64,000 nucleotides of DNA. Source: Heliopora coerulea (Eukaryota; Cnidaria; Anthozoa; Scleralcyonacea; Helioporidae). The stretch is taken from the NCBI GenBank assembly GCA_030142905.1, contig JASJOG010000018.1, positions 1,867,001 to 1,931,000 of the forward strand. Reading direction: 5' to 3'. How positions within the stretch are numbered: position 1 is the stretch's first letter; each line of letters opens with the position of its first letter. Below, piece by piece: positions 1 through 48,200 of this stretch. Both the position numbers and the translations under genes were made by a program. Below the pieces are notes generated by a model. That model worked only from the letters and a program-made list of their open reading frames with translations, was not told the DNA's origin and did no database searches.

Positions 1-940
1 ATTAAAACAAAGATTGTTTTACGATGCCACTAATAGCTTTATAAAGAACTAAGTAAAGAAAATCGATTTCGTTCCTGCACTTTTCTTTAAAATAATTCCG
101 AATTTTTTTACCATTGCCGAATGTTCGCACATAATTCATATGTATTATACAATTTAGTAGTTTTTGAAGTCTATTTGTAATGGGTAGAAATTTCCGACAT
201 TTCCTAACTTTTTATACTTGACCAATCGACATTTTATTTAAACAAATTTATAATTTTGACCTAGAGGTCTAGCATTTTTCATCGTGAACCGTTGAATCGC
301 TCACAAGTTAAGGGGGAGTGGATACAATTCACCTGGATTTTGTTAATTTGCAACTTGTTTGTAACCGGTTTGATGAACTAATAGGCAATAAATTGGGGAC
401 ACTAAAGATCTGACACCGGTTGCTCAAAGGGTGAATGCTTTAATTCTGATTAATCTGTTGTTTAATTTCATATATTTACTTTTAAACCGTCGAACTTAAA
501 TTTACAGAATAAAACTCTTTAGAATCCCGTCATTGTCAATACGTTCTGACGCTCCTCTAGGTAACTGAGTAGCGATTTCAAAGAACGAAGCATTTCTGTC
601 TGTCTGAGGTAGTATCCTATAATCGCACACGCATATGAAGATTGTTGGCATTGTTTAAGCTTGATAAAATATAAAAACAGCAATGAAACCTTTACAACAA
701 ATGAGAATTGGGTTCAATTTACTGGTTAGCTCCGCCTAGCACATACCGTTTGTGGACCGTGTTTAGGTCACTACGGTCATAAATAGACACTGAAAACTTG
801 ATATGTCTTCTTTTACCACAGTATATCAAATTTGATATATTAATTTCTTTGCATATAACCCCCATTTCTTTGACGAATATTTCAATTTTTGCTTTTGCAA
901 ACAGTTCTCAAGGACTACTTTTATTTCTAATTTATTTTAC
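1..940. other. Intronic AT-rich DNA, no gene seen
   Basis: This stretch lies inside the gene A transcription unit, downstream of the last collagen exon I can see. It is AT-rich, with scattered stops in every frame. I found no collagen triplets, no transposase or reverse transcriptase motifs, and no clear terminal repeats. Confidence 0.6.
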
Positions 941-1375
941 TACACTTTTTGCTGTTCATTACCAGAAAATATACTCTCATTAACGCCAACCTCAAGCTCA
1001 TTAACAGAAAAATACATTCATTTTGTTCCATCGAAATTCATTAGTGTAGATACGCAACCATTTACATCAAAAGGCTTTTTATAGCGCCAACAGACGACCA
1101 TTAACACCATTCTACCATGCGTGTACATTAGGGATAATAAAATTTCAATTACGCAAGAGGAATATTTTGTTCAGTTGAAGTTTTATTAATCCTAATGTTT
1201 TGTAGAATGGTGTTAATGGTCGCCTGTTGGCACTATGGAATGCGCTTTGATGCAAATGGTTGAGTATCTACGCTAACGAATGTCGATTGAATAAAATGAA
1301 TGTATTTTTGTTTAATGACTTTGAAATTGGCGTTACTGATAGTATATTTTCTGGTAATGAACAGCAAAAGGTGTA
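941..1375. mobile_element. Foldback (inverted-repeat) non-autonomous element, copy 1
   Basis: The left end reads TACACTTTTTGCTGTTCATT and the right end is its near-complement, ending AACAGCAAAAGGTGTA. The long arms (about 941-1160 and 1195-1375) share reverse-complement blocks such as ACCAGAAAATATACT and CAACAGACGACCATTAACACC. There is no coding capacity. The design is that of a foldback element or MITE. I do not recognise the family and saw no clear target duplication. Confidence 0.7.
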
Positions 1376-1467
1376 AGTCAGCGTATCTGGCCTACGCAAG
1401 TTACATAAACTATCCAAAGCAACAATTAGTCTAACTCTTTCCCAGAGGGATAAGGTTTCTAGGATTT

Positions 1468-1767
1468 TACACCTTTTGCAGATCATTACCAGAAAATATA
1501 CTATCATTAACGCCAATCATTACGGATAATAAAATTTCAATTACGCAAGAGAAATATCTTGCGTAATTGAAATTTTATTATCCGTAATGTATGACAGAAT
1601 GGTGTTATTGTCGTCTGTTGGCGCTATAGAATGCCCTTCGATGCAAATGGTTGCGTATCTACGCTAGTAAATGTTGATCGAATAAAATGAATGTATTTTT
1701 GCGTTAATGAATTTGAGGTTGGCTTTAATGACAGTATATTTTCTGGTAATGAACAGAAAAAGGTGTA
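1468..1767. mobile_element. Foldback element, copy 2, left arm internally deleted
   Basis: This is the same family as the element at 941-1375, with ends TACACCTTTTGCAGATC and GAACAGAAAAAGGTGTA. The left arm is short (1468-1550) and lacks the middle part of the arm, while the right arm (1557-1767) is nearly full length. The centre is a 33-bp perfect hairpin. The two copies lie 92 bp apart in the same intron of gene A. Confidence 0.65.
1518..1589. repeat. Perfect 33-bp hairpin
   Basis: Arms 1518-1550 and 1557-1589 are exact reverse complements around the 6-nt spacer GAAATA. The arm begins CATTACGGATAATAAAA and ends TTACGCAAGA. A one-mismatch copy of the outer arm also lies at about 1131-1155. 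It forms the inner core of the second foldback element. Confidence 0.85.
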
Positions 1768-2007
1768 GTTTAGTTTGACCGCTACTTTTAAAGACCATTT
1801 TCTTAAGAAAAATTAACTAAGCTTATGTTTTTCCTTGGCTTTAGCTATTACAACCATAAGATATTAATTTTAACAACTTCTGAAACTTAATTTTCAAGTT
1901 CGTTAAAAGTATCACGCTATCTGGTAAACAAAAATTCTTTGTAGTAGAAAGAGGCATTTATTTCAAATCTATTTAAACGTACAATCACAAAGTATTAATA
2001 AACTGAC

Positions 2008-38607
<36,600 letters not shown>

Positions 38608-40461
38608 CTAGATGAGTCTGGGACGTCAAAGTTGAAGACGCGAAAAGTGTTTTGCTTCGTTCGTTCGAGCAAGTTTTCTTGTATAATACAAGATAGATTA
38701 GGCCTTTGCCTTGAAGCGACTATGTTGGTAATAATGAAGTGAAGCGCTCACCAGTACGTCCAAGAAGATGTTTCTAATGGTCGCAGACAAACAGTGGCAG
38801 ATGATTGAAACTGTCACAAGAATGAGTTGTTCACATCATTGAAGACTTAACGTATCATATCACATTCCCACGACGGGTGGTTATAGTAATATAATTACTG
38901 ATGGTCATCAGTTGACGGGTGCTAGAATTGGCTATTAACAAAGATAAGAAGGAAATGGTGTGGTCAAACCGTGCCTAATATTTTCCTAATCGGTAAGCAT
39001 AGGACATGTCTATTGGATAGCTTGATGTCGTCTTGAAACCTGAGATTCACACCATATACTGAATTGGGCTTGGTCAGACATACCAAGTCATTGAAATCAT
39101 TTTTTTATTTATAGACTCATGAGATACTATGCAGACAATAAAGATTATGAACTTTAATAATTTCGTCATTCTAAAGAATTTCAGGAACTAGATTCTAATG
39201 TTTGAGAAAGGACCAGTTCGATATAACTTTGACTTTTATGCAGTCTTTGATGACGAGAAAACTTTGAATTAAGCATTAGAAATTTCAAGATCCGTGAGTC
39301 TTTATAATTTCTGCGAAGGGGAGATAAAACCTGACGTCGATAGGGTTTTCTTATCAAGCACTTATCTAATGCCTGATGGCGTTTTTAACAAAATTTTAAT
39401 TTCTGCAGGGTAACTGAATATCCACTGTCATTTCATAGCTTAAATACAATGTCGCATCTTCCGATCAACTTTACTCTACGTATTGAGATGACAGCAAAAA
39501 AAATTAAACTTTTTATTTCCCGCATTTGCTTCAGTATCATGGAACAAGAAACAATGGATCCAACTCTAGGCCCAGAAACTAAATGCAAGCGTCTGACCAG
39601 AAAATCTCTACTCAAGCTTCGACTATGGTCCATTGTCTATGGGTAGTGGAGCGAAAGCGGGAAAGGTCTATTATATCGTCCACCCGCCACCACCATTTTA
39701 CTAAGTTTACTTTTCGTGTGAACTTGACAATTATTAAACGCAAAGCATGTTGAACTTATGTCGGCAGGTAAACAGATAACAAATTCAGTACCTGACGTAA
39801 CATAAGGCCGGAAAAAAAGAAGACGTTTGTTCAGTTTGTGCTAAAGCAGCATTCAAATTGGTTATTTTGGCTAAGGTTGATTGGGTTCATATCACAGCAG
39901 TTCTTATGAACCTTTCCCGGTCAAGATTAATGGTTGATTTGCAGTCATCACGAAACGTGCCAAATAATGTTGATCCTGATAAGAAACGCGGGATTGTCAA
40001 GGATATGCTGATCGAGTTACTTTGAGGAGAAATCCGGAATAGGAGTGGCCTTCTCAATCGCTTATGCCCAGCTAAGTTGACAGCAATTTTCGTTGGGAAT
40101 TTACTGCTTGATGAAAAGAAATAAACAGAAAAAAATTGGCGGATTTCACCCGCTGGTCTATGTATGGCATCCTCCCTGCCGGATATTGAATTATCCACTC
40201 CTATAGGGCCAAGCTTGGTATGTCAATTATTCGTAAGTGTCAAGGATGCTTTGATGACTTAACCCAGTTGCACGGATACTCATCAATCATCTTGCGAAGC
40301 GGTATGGAATATTAGATTACTTGACAGACAAGGTTTGGCACTGTCGACGGATTTACCTTCACTGACGGTAAGAAACCGTTCTTCAGCTTCTGGCCTGTCG
40401 TTCGCAATACCCAATCGATCAAGTAGTTTTGGAACTTCGTCGTTGCGCATACTATTCAACA
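38608..40461. promoter_or_regulatory. Shared intergenic region between the two collagen genes
   Basis: It contains the 5' untranslated regions and presumably the promoters of both divergent genes in 1.85 kb between the start codons. I see no convincing TATA box, GC box cluster or CpG-rich core, so no site is assigned. Mammalian COL4 pairs share a much shorter bidirectional promoter; that this region works the same way is inference. Confidence 0.5.
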
Positions 40462-40472
40462 ATGCTGAAAAG
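40462..40472 (+). CDS. Gene B exon 1, probable start (11 coding nt)
   Basis: ATGCTGAAAAG then GTTGGA, giving MLKR joined to the hydrophobic exon 2. The phase is right and the length equals that of gene A exon 1, but the donor is weak. The alternative ATGAACCTTTCCCG (39906-39919, donor GTCAAG) also fits the phase. Confidence 0.55.
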
Positions 40473-41998
40473 GTTGGATGAGATAATTGTTTGAACGGCT
40501 TTTTGTGATGACTTGCGCGCTGTAACGCAGTTCTACCATGAACTTCACTGGTATTTTTATTTCATTCTAGGTTGACAGGGGTGCTAGCATTCATACTAGT
40601 CTTCATCGCATGCGCGTCAACAGCACAGGTATTGCTATTCTCAATTCAAATAGTTTATTCGAAGAGAAATATCTTTATCGTGATGTATAAAAGAGAGGCA
40701 GCATTCATTTTAGCGTCAATTATTCTACAAACGTAAAGCTCATAAATGTAAAAGTAAAGGAAGTAGTATGACAATAAACGATTGTAAACGGTCTGCGAGT
40801 TTTAAAACAATTAATTTGTGGTCAATGATTTTCATTAACTTACTTTTCAAGCTACATGTATGTGTGAAAATTCACTTTAGATTGTAGCGTGTGTTAAAAT
40901 CTTAGCTCCAGCCTGTAAACGTTCGAAAGTGCAATCATAACATACCCTAGTGTCTTTAGAGAAATAACTGTAGAAGTTTCAGGTTCGTGGTTTAATTACA
41001 CGCACAATTGTGTGTAAAACCTTTGGAATTGAAATCTCTAGAGTTAAAATCTTGCCTGTTGCCAAATATCAGTTCTGGTCGCAAAACAGTAAATATCAAT
41101 TCCCGTCTCAAAATCGAGGGTAGCAAGGATTAACCATTTGTTTTCCCTAAAATTTTTCGAAAGATTGAGCGATATTTATTTTAAAGATCTCTAGGCAACT
41201 TGTGATTTAAAGTCAATTCAAATTTTTTTTTCAAACGTAGGTTTGCAAAACTTTTACTCGATAATTTATATTTTGGCTAAACAGAGTTTCTTATGAGAAG
41301 GATTAGCAACGAAATCATTTTTCGCGGTAGGTGGCACCAAAGGGGATTATGAACCATCCGGAAATATATTACTTTACGTATTTTTAAATATCTGCATCCG
41401 AAAAACCTGTCTCCAGTCCCTGAATACAAATATTTACAGTCATTTTGAGTCAGTTTTCTTTCCTCTCTTTTGGTATAGTTTTCAATTTAGCAACCATACA
41501 AATTCAACTTATGTCACTGCATTCTTTGAAACTTTGCATGGTGTAATCACAGATTTAATATGAGTAATTTGTAGATACTCGGATGATTTTTTTTTTGGTT
41601 TGTTTTTTAATTGCGGAGCTTTTGTTCCGTTTGCCCCGGACACTGTAGACATTCTGGTAAACGGGACAAAAGCTCAGCAACGTAAAAAAACGAAAAATGC
41701 AGGGAAGTATCCGCAAATTACTTAAAATAAATTTATGTCACTGTATTGATTTATATTGTGAATTTACCTTTAATGGTATACCTTCTATAACAACTTGGAA
41801 GAGAATATTGTGACATAATATTTCAAATTTGCTCACTGTATTAATTTCATTCAGTCATAATTACTATTATGATTCAAGCAATGTTACCACCAGGTAAATT
41901 ATATTCAAGATATCAGTCTAGTACAGTTGACCAAAACCACTTCAAAAGTTCAGAATATTTTGGTTTATTTTTGTTTGAAACACACACAAATGTACCAC

Positions 41999-42042
<44 letters not shown>

Positions 42043-42072
42043 TCTATATATATATCTATATATATATATCTG

Positions 42073-42105
<33 letters not shown>

Positions 42106-45100
42106 GTAAACATTTATATGTGTGTGTGTGTGCATGTATGTATGTATGTTCAATCTGTAGACATACATTTCACTGTACCACAGCTCATCAGTGCTGCTTG
42201 TAACGAACATGGATGGATAAGGGAACAGAGTGCTCAAACTGCTCAAGTAGCAGTTTGAGCAAAATATATATATGAATATATATATATATATATACATATG
42301 CATATACATATACATGTACATGTACATGTACATGTACATGTACATATACATATACACAGGGATTACAAATTTGACACTTCCTTTGGAGTCATTTTGACTT
42401 CCTGCTTTGAAATTTTGGAGTCATCTCAGATATTCTGGAGTCATTATATGTGACAATAAAAAGGAACTAAAATATTGAAAAAATGCATACTTCATTCACT
42501 GTACCAACTTTCTACTTTGTAGCTGAAAACAAATTTATTATTTTAATATTTATTCACACCAAAACACAATACAAACAACTTTGTATACCTTAAAGCATTG
42601 ATTTGCCAGTAATTTCAAACAGTGGCCAAAAATTACATAAACGTCTTTTGGTTGCTCCACAAAACAAATTCAAATCATTGATATTACAACTCAACGGACA
42701 ATTTGTCCTAAGAGGTAATTAAATATCTGTTACTATCTGCTCTGCTAAAATTTGAAAATGTTTCTGTAATAAGTTACTGTAATATCTTGTGTGAACAACA
42801 GAGTTTATTGTTCATCTGCCCCTGCGTGCTTCCTGCCACTGCTTCACACAGCCATCAACCAGAGTATCCATATCAGGTGACGGCAGTGTTGGATAGGTCC
42901 GGTACTTCATGTATGTTACCATATCTCGAACCACGACTCAATTCAAGATGGCGGCCAAGAGCGGGCAAGCGGAACGATCATTCATAAATGTAATTATATA
43001 TGTTCATCTTATTTAAAAAAGTTTTTCCGGAAATTAGTTCCTAAGAAAGTATTCTATGTTCTAAGAATAACCAGAAATGGTCTGCTTTTGAATATTTCAT
43101 GTATTATTTTCTGGAGTCAAACTGACTACGGTCGTATGTTTTTTAGAGTCATTTCAATATTTTTGGCGTAAAATACGCCCAAATTGGCGTATTTGTAATC
43201 CCTGATATACATATACTCTTTTGTACCAAATACAAGTGCCGCCTTGATTATATGTGCCGGTGGGAAATTTTCTCTAAGATTAATAAGTGTGCCGGTCTTA
43301 ATACCCGTGCCGCCAGGTACTTTAAGTAATTATTAATAGTAGTGCCGGCACTTAAAACTGTCAGTGCTGAAAATTAGTATAATTAATTCTCTTATTTACT
43401 GCTTGTGGTTTCATAATTTTTTATTTAATAGTTTCTATCTTACTAGTTTTCTCCATCTCTTCTTAGTTTCTATAAGGTTGATTAGCATGTTTATTAAAAA
43501 CAGTATAAATTATATAACTGAAATCGGAAAAAAATAATATCACGGTATAAACCTGATTGTACGAGCTATATGTTTTATATGAATTCCGGGCTATCCGGAC
43601 CTTTACTTGTTTACGTTGGATTCGGTGCGTTAATTCTAATATTAAGCTCCTAAATATGAAATCCCGGATTCCAATTCCTTCACTTATGGATTTTGTTTGT
43701 GTGACGTGCCCTTGGAAAAAACGTTCTTGCCGGATATGATTTAATCGTGCCGAGGAGAAAATTCCTTGACAAATAATAAGCGTGCCGTACTAAAGAAGCT
43801 CCGTACCGGGGGGAAAACAGAAGAAAATAATTTTAGCGTGCCGGCACTTGTATTTGATACACAAGAGTACATATACATATATACAGTGGCAGTCAAAAAG
43901 AATTGCTCAAGCACGAGTTGTTTGATTGTTTGAAGCTGGCAAGATTTTTGGGTGCAAAACAATAGCCTGTCCTCTTGCTATTATAAGGCAGTTAATGAAA
44001 AGAAAATTGAGGGATTCTCCCGCATCAGTTGAAGGAGTTGGGACCATTGTTGTTGTGGTTACACCAGGTAATCATCACGTGCTCTACGTAAGGCTGAAGT
44101 GTATTGTGTAAGGTTGGTGTGAAATAATTTCAAGACCAGAGTAAGGACGATGGGGAGAAAGCCGAGAATAAGCCTGGAGAATCGAGGAAAGGTGCTGGTG
44201 TTGTCAGAAGAAGGCTGTTCTCAAAGGACAATTCCTGCAAGAGTTAGTTGCAGTCAAAAAAGCATCAGTGAAATCCTTAAAAAGCACCGAATTACTGGCA
44301 GTGTTAAGGACCGCAAGATCCTTGGGCCAAAACGAAAGATGACTGAGAGACAGGGCTGCACCAAAGTCCACAAAAGCAAGATGGATCGAAGTAAGACAGC
44401 TCCGCAGATAAAAGCCGAGGTGCAGCTAGAGCATGGCATCAGTATGTCCACATCCACTACCCAAAGAAGGCTACGGGAGGTCCGACTTTTTTGTTGCAAA
44501 CCAAGAAGAAAGCCAAAATTAGTGACTCGCCACAAGAAGGCCTGTTTACAGTATGCACAAGCACAGATGGGCTGAACTGTGGTCCAGAGTAATTTTCAGT
44601 GACGAATCAAAGTTCCTCCTCCACAGAAGCGACGGAAGGGTGTATGTTAGACGGATGGCTGGGGAAGAGTTTGAGGACAGTTCCATCCAAGCAACTGTAC
44701 AACATGGAGGTGGTGGAATCAGTGTGGGGATGCATCAGTGCTAGAGGTGTTGGATTTCTATCAAAGGTGGCAGGACGATTGAATGGGAGGGATACATCGA
44801 TATTCTGGAGAATGCACTGATTGCAACCATTCATTTGCTGGGAATCCCCCGTGGCTGGATCCTTCAACAGGATAATGCCACGTGCCACGCCTGCAGACTG
44901 GTAAAAGAATGGTTTGATAAAGAGCAAATCACAGTAATGAATTGGCCGGCTCAGTCACCCGACCTCAATCCTACTGAGAATCTGTGGGTTCGAATTAAGG
45001 CAAGGGTTGTAGACCGAAACCCAAAAAGCTAAAAGGAACAGTGGAGTGCTGTTAAGAGTGCATGGGATGGCATAACACAATCCGAAGTAATGAATCTAAT

Positions 45101-45263
45101 AGACAGCATGCCTCGCAGATGCATGTCGTCAAGGCCAGAGAAGGGCCCACAAATTATTAGAATATCATTTGTTTCTTTTGACACGCCTTTTTGATGACAA
45201 AAATAACGTTAAATATAATATAATCACATGTTCTTTATGTGAGGAATGCTTTTTGACTGCCAC

Positions 45264-45299
<36 letters not shown>

Positions 45300-48200
45300 A
45301 GCCTGAAAATAAGCGTTCGGTCACGGTCATTTGACCGACGAAAAATATCATTTGACCGGTGCTAGACTCTCGAGATCAGTCAAAGTGACAGGCAGCGCGA
45401 TTTATCAATTTCGTGATCATTCAATTTTCACTGTTTGCTGTCGTTTTGTTAGTTCAATCTACGACATTTGGGGCGTTATGTTTTGCTACCGCTGATCAAA
45501 GACAGCGGATTACTCCCGGTGCGACATTTTTCCGAGGTTTTTGGCACGCATTCTTTTTTCCCATTTCCACCCTTCCTTGCTCATTCAACAAATAAACAAA
45601 ATTGTGCAACAAAAAAGTGAACAAAAAATGAGCAAAATACTTTTTGCTTAAATTTGTCTGGGAAGAGGGATTCAGTGGAGTAATAGTGAGCACGAGAGTC
45701 TTGTTTCAGACTCTGACTCTCACTTTATGCAATGTCCTTCTGATGGTGATGAGGAGAAAAGTAATGTAAGCCTGTGGTGGAAAGATAACTTTGACAGTGA
45801 CTCTGATTCAGATTCAATGGAGTTTAAAGGATTCTGTCTAATCTGTTTTAGTACAAACATTTAGCATAAGCAGAGACAACCCATAAACTGTTATAATGTA
45901 GGGTGTTTTACCATTTGTGCAATACATTGTACTATTTGTAGTGCATGAATTGTGTTCTTTGATTTCTATTTTATTTATGTTAATAAAAAGTTTTGTTTTT
46001 TCGAGCAAGAGTTTATTAATGACGGGATCCAAATGTCAAGCACTAATTCAAAAATGTCCGGCACCAACTTCTTCACACCTGACATTCTGTCAGACACCCT
46101 TGTGAAAGTTATTTTCAGGCTTGTTATATATATCTATATATATATATATCTGTAGTAAATTAAGGTTTGTTCGTTGTTACTCCAAGCTTCACGTTTCTAC
46201 GCTGTATCATTAAAGATATCAAGCACTCTTACTAGAGTCATTACCATGTTATTCAACCTTCTATATATTTATTTATTTATTTTTGAATGGACATAACTTT
46301 GCTATGTCCATTCCAAAAATATTTATACATTTTTTAATGTTTACAAGATCTGTGATTATTCACAATTTAGTAGCAATGAAACAAGCTCAGAATCTAGCCC
46401 AGACAGTGCTTGGCTGTTCTGAGGCAATGATATAGGCTGAAGCGTAATACAGAAATATAGAATAGTAATATAAGTATATTTTTAAATCTGATTTAATCCT
46501 GTGTGCCCACCTTTAGCTAGGATACTGTTGGTGGTCAGCCTTGGGTATGCCATTGAATAACAGAGACCTTTCAGGGTTCGAATTAATTATTGAAAAACGG
46601 TTCACGATTTTTTCTGGAATTAAAAACTCCATTACAAAGATTATACCACCATCCTAGTAACAATAATACTACACTTTGGAAGGATTTTGTTACACATCCC
46701 AATTTAGCGGTGGTAAAAGAGGTAAGGATCAGAGTTTCAAATAAGTTCAGAGCATTTCTGAATTACGATCGGTGAAACCTTTTTCCGCACATTGAATACA
46801 ACTCAAATTCAAGTCATTTTGTCATTTCGTTACAGCATTTACACTTGCCTCCTTCGGCTCGTTTATTGGTCCAAATAATTTAACGAGAAAAGTTCGTATA
46901 CCAGACAAAGTTGACGGCGTCGAGAATAATTCCGCAAAGAAGAATGGCGGATTTTCACTACGTATACGTTCAATAAACAATCACATGTTGCTTACAGAAC
47001 ATATTAACGCCCACAAAATATACCAAAGAATCATGACTGCTGCAGTACGACAGCAGCAGAAAATTACGATTCGTGATTTTACTAAAATTTTCAAAAATTT
47101 CGATCATGAAACTAGCATTTGATTTGTGGACCACAAATGACGAATCGTTGTTTCGAACCCTGCCTTTATGTAATTCCTTAAAGTGTTTGAACCGCTTTTC
47201 ACATGTTTTAGGTGTACTTAAGTAGTAATTCAAACGTTAATTCTAATTTTAACTAAAATCGTGGCCCTAACCCTAAAACATTGAAAAAACTAGAAAAGAA
47301 GGCTCTGTCCAGCATTCAGTCCCACTCCAGACATTCAACAGAATAGCTGGTTGTCCTAACCACTGGACAATAGAGATATCCCCACCTACTTCTGGATAAT
47401 CAGTGTATTTATAACACATTTATAACATAAGTTCATTTTCCCAATAAGTCATTCCTGAAATATCTATTATATTTTTGATTGAAAGATGAAGATGTTCGTC
47501 AATATTACTTTTAAAATACAGTAGATCAAATTCATCACGATCCAAATCATTTTTTTTTTCAAAAGTGTAGTTTAACTGGACCCTGGCATATTTTTATTGG
47601 TAAATAGGTTTCAAGAGACTTGGATACATTACAAGTAAAATTGACATTTATGCTTGATAAAATGAAGATGACAGATGTTTTTTGGAGCAACTTAACAAGT
47701 ACTTGGGGTGTCACTCCTACCGACATTAGCCTCATGCTTCAGATACACCTAATCATACTGGTTTTGAGGCATGCTAAAATGTTTAAATCAGTAAACCTGG
47801 TAACAACACGTTCAGGCCTGCACGTTATCATGGGTAAAACCACAGAATTCCAGAGGCCATGTGACTAGTGATTGGTGACCAGGTTATTTCCTGATGATGT
47901 GAACTTCAGAAACATCCCAATCTGCAGAATAAAATTGTCTACTATTAACCAGGATAAAACTCTAAAGTTCACTCTGCTCCGATAATGTGTTAATGAAAGA
48001 TTTGAAGGGAAGAAAATTAATTATAAGAAGACAACTCATGTCCTTTGCATTATCAACATTATTAAAAACATAATACTATTGTAACTGATTTAAAGTGTTT
48101 CATTTCCCTGGAAAATATTACACCAAAGGTCATCAGGATAACAATATGACAAGATGGGCTTTGTCATACTAACTTTAACAAAGAAATTAATTTACATTTC

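Noticed and set aside
39449..39646. 65-residue open frame in the region between the two collagen genes
   Set aside because: No signal peptide or domain, no splice junction in the right phase to the collagen exons, and a comparable frame exists on the other strand.
47265..47280. Telomere-like CCCTAACCCTAA string
   Set aside because: Barely two units, with no array; also seen near 28660 as isolated pieces.
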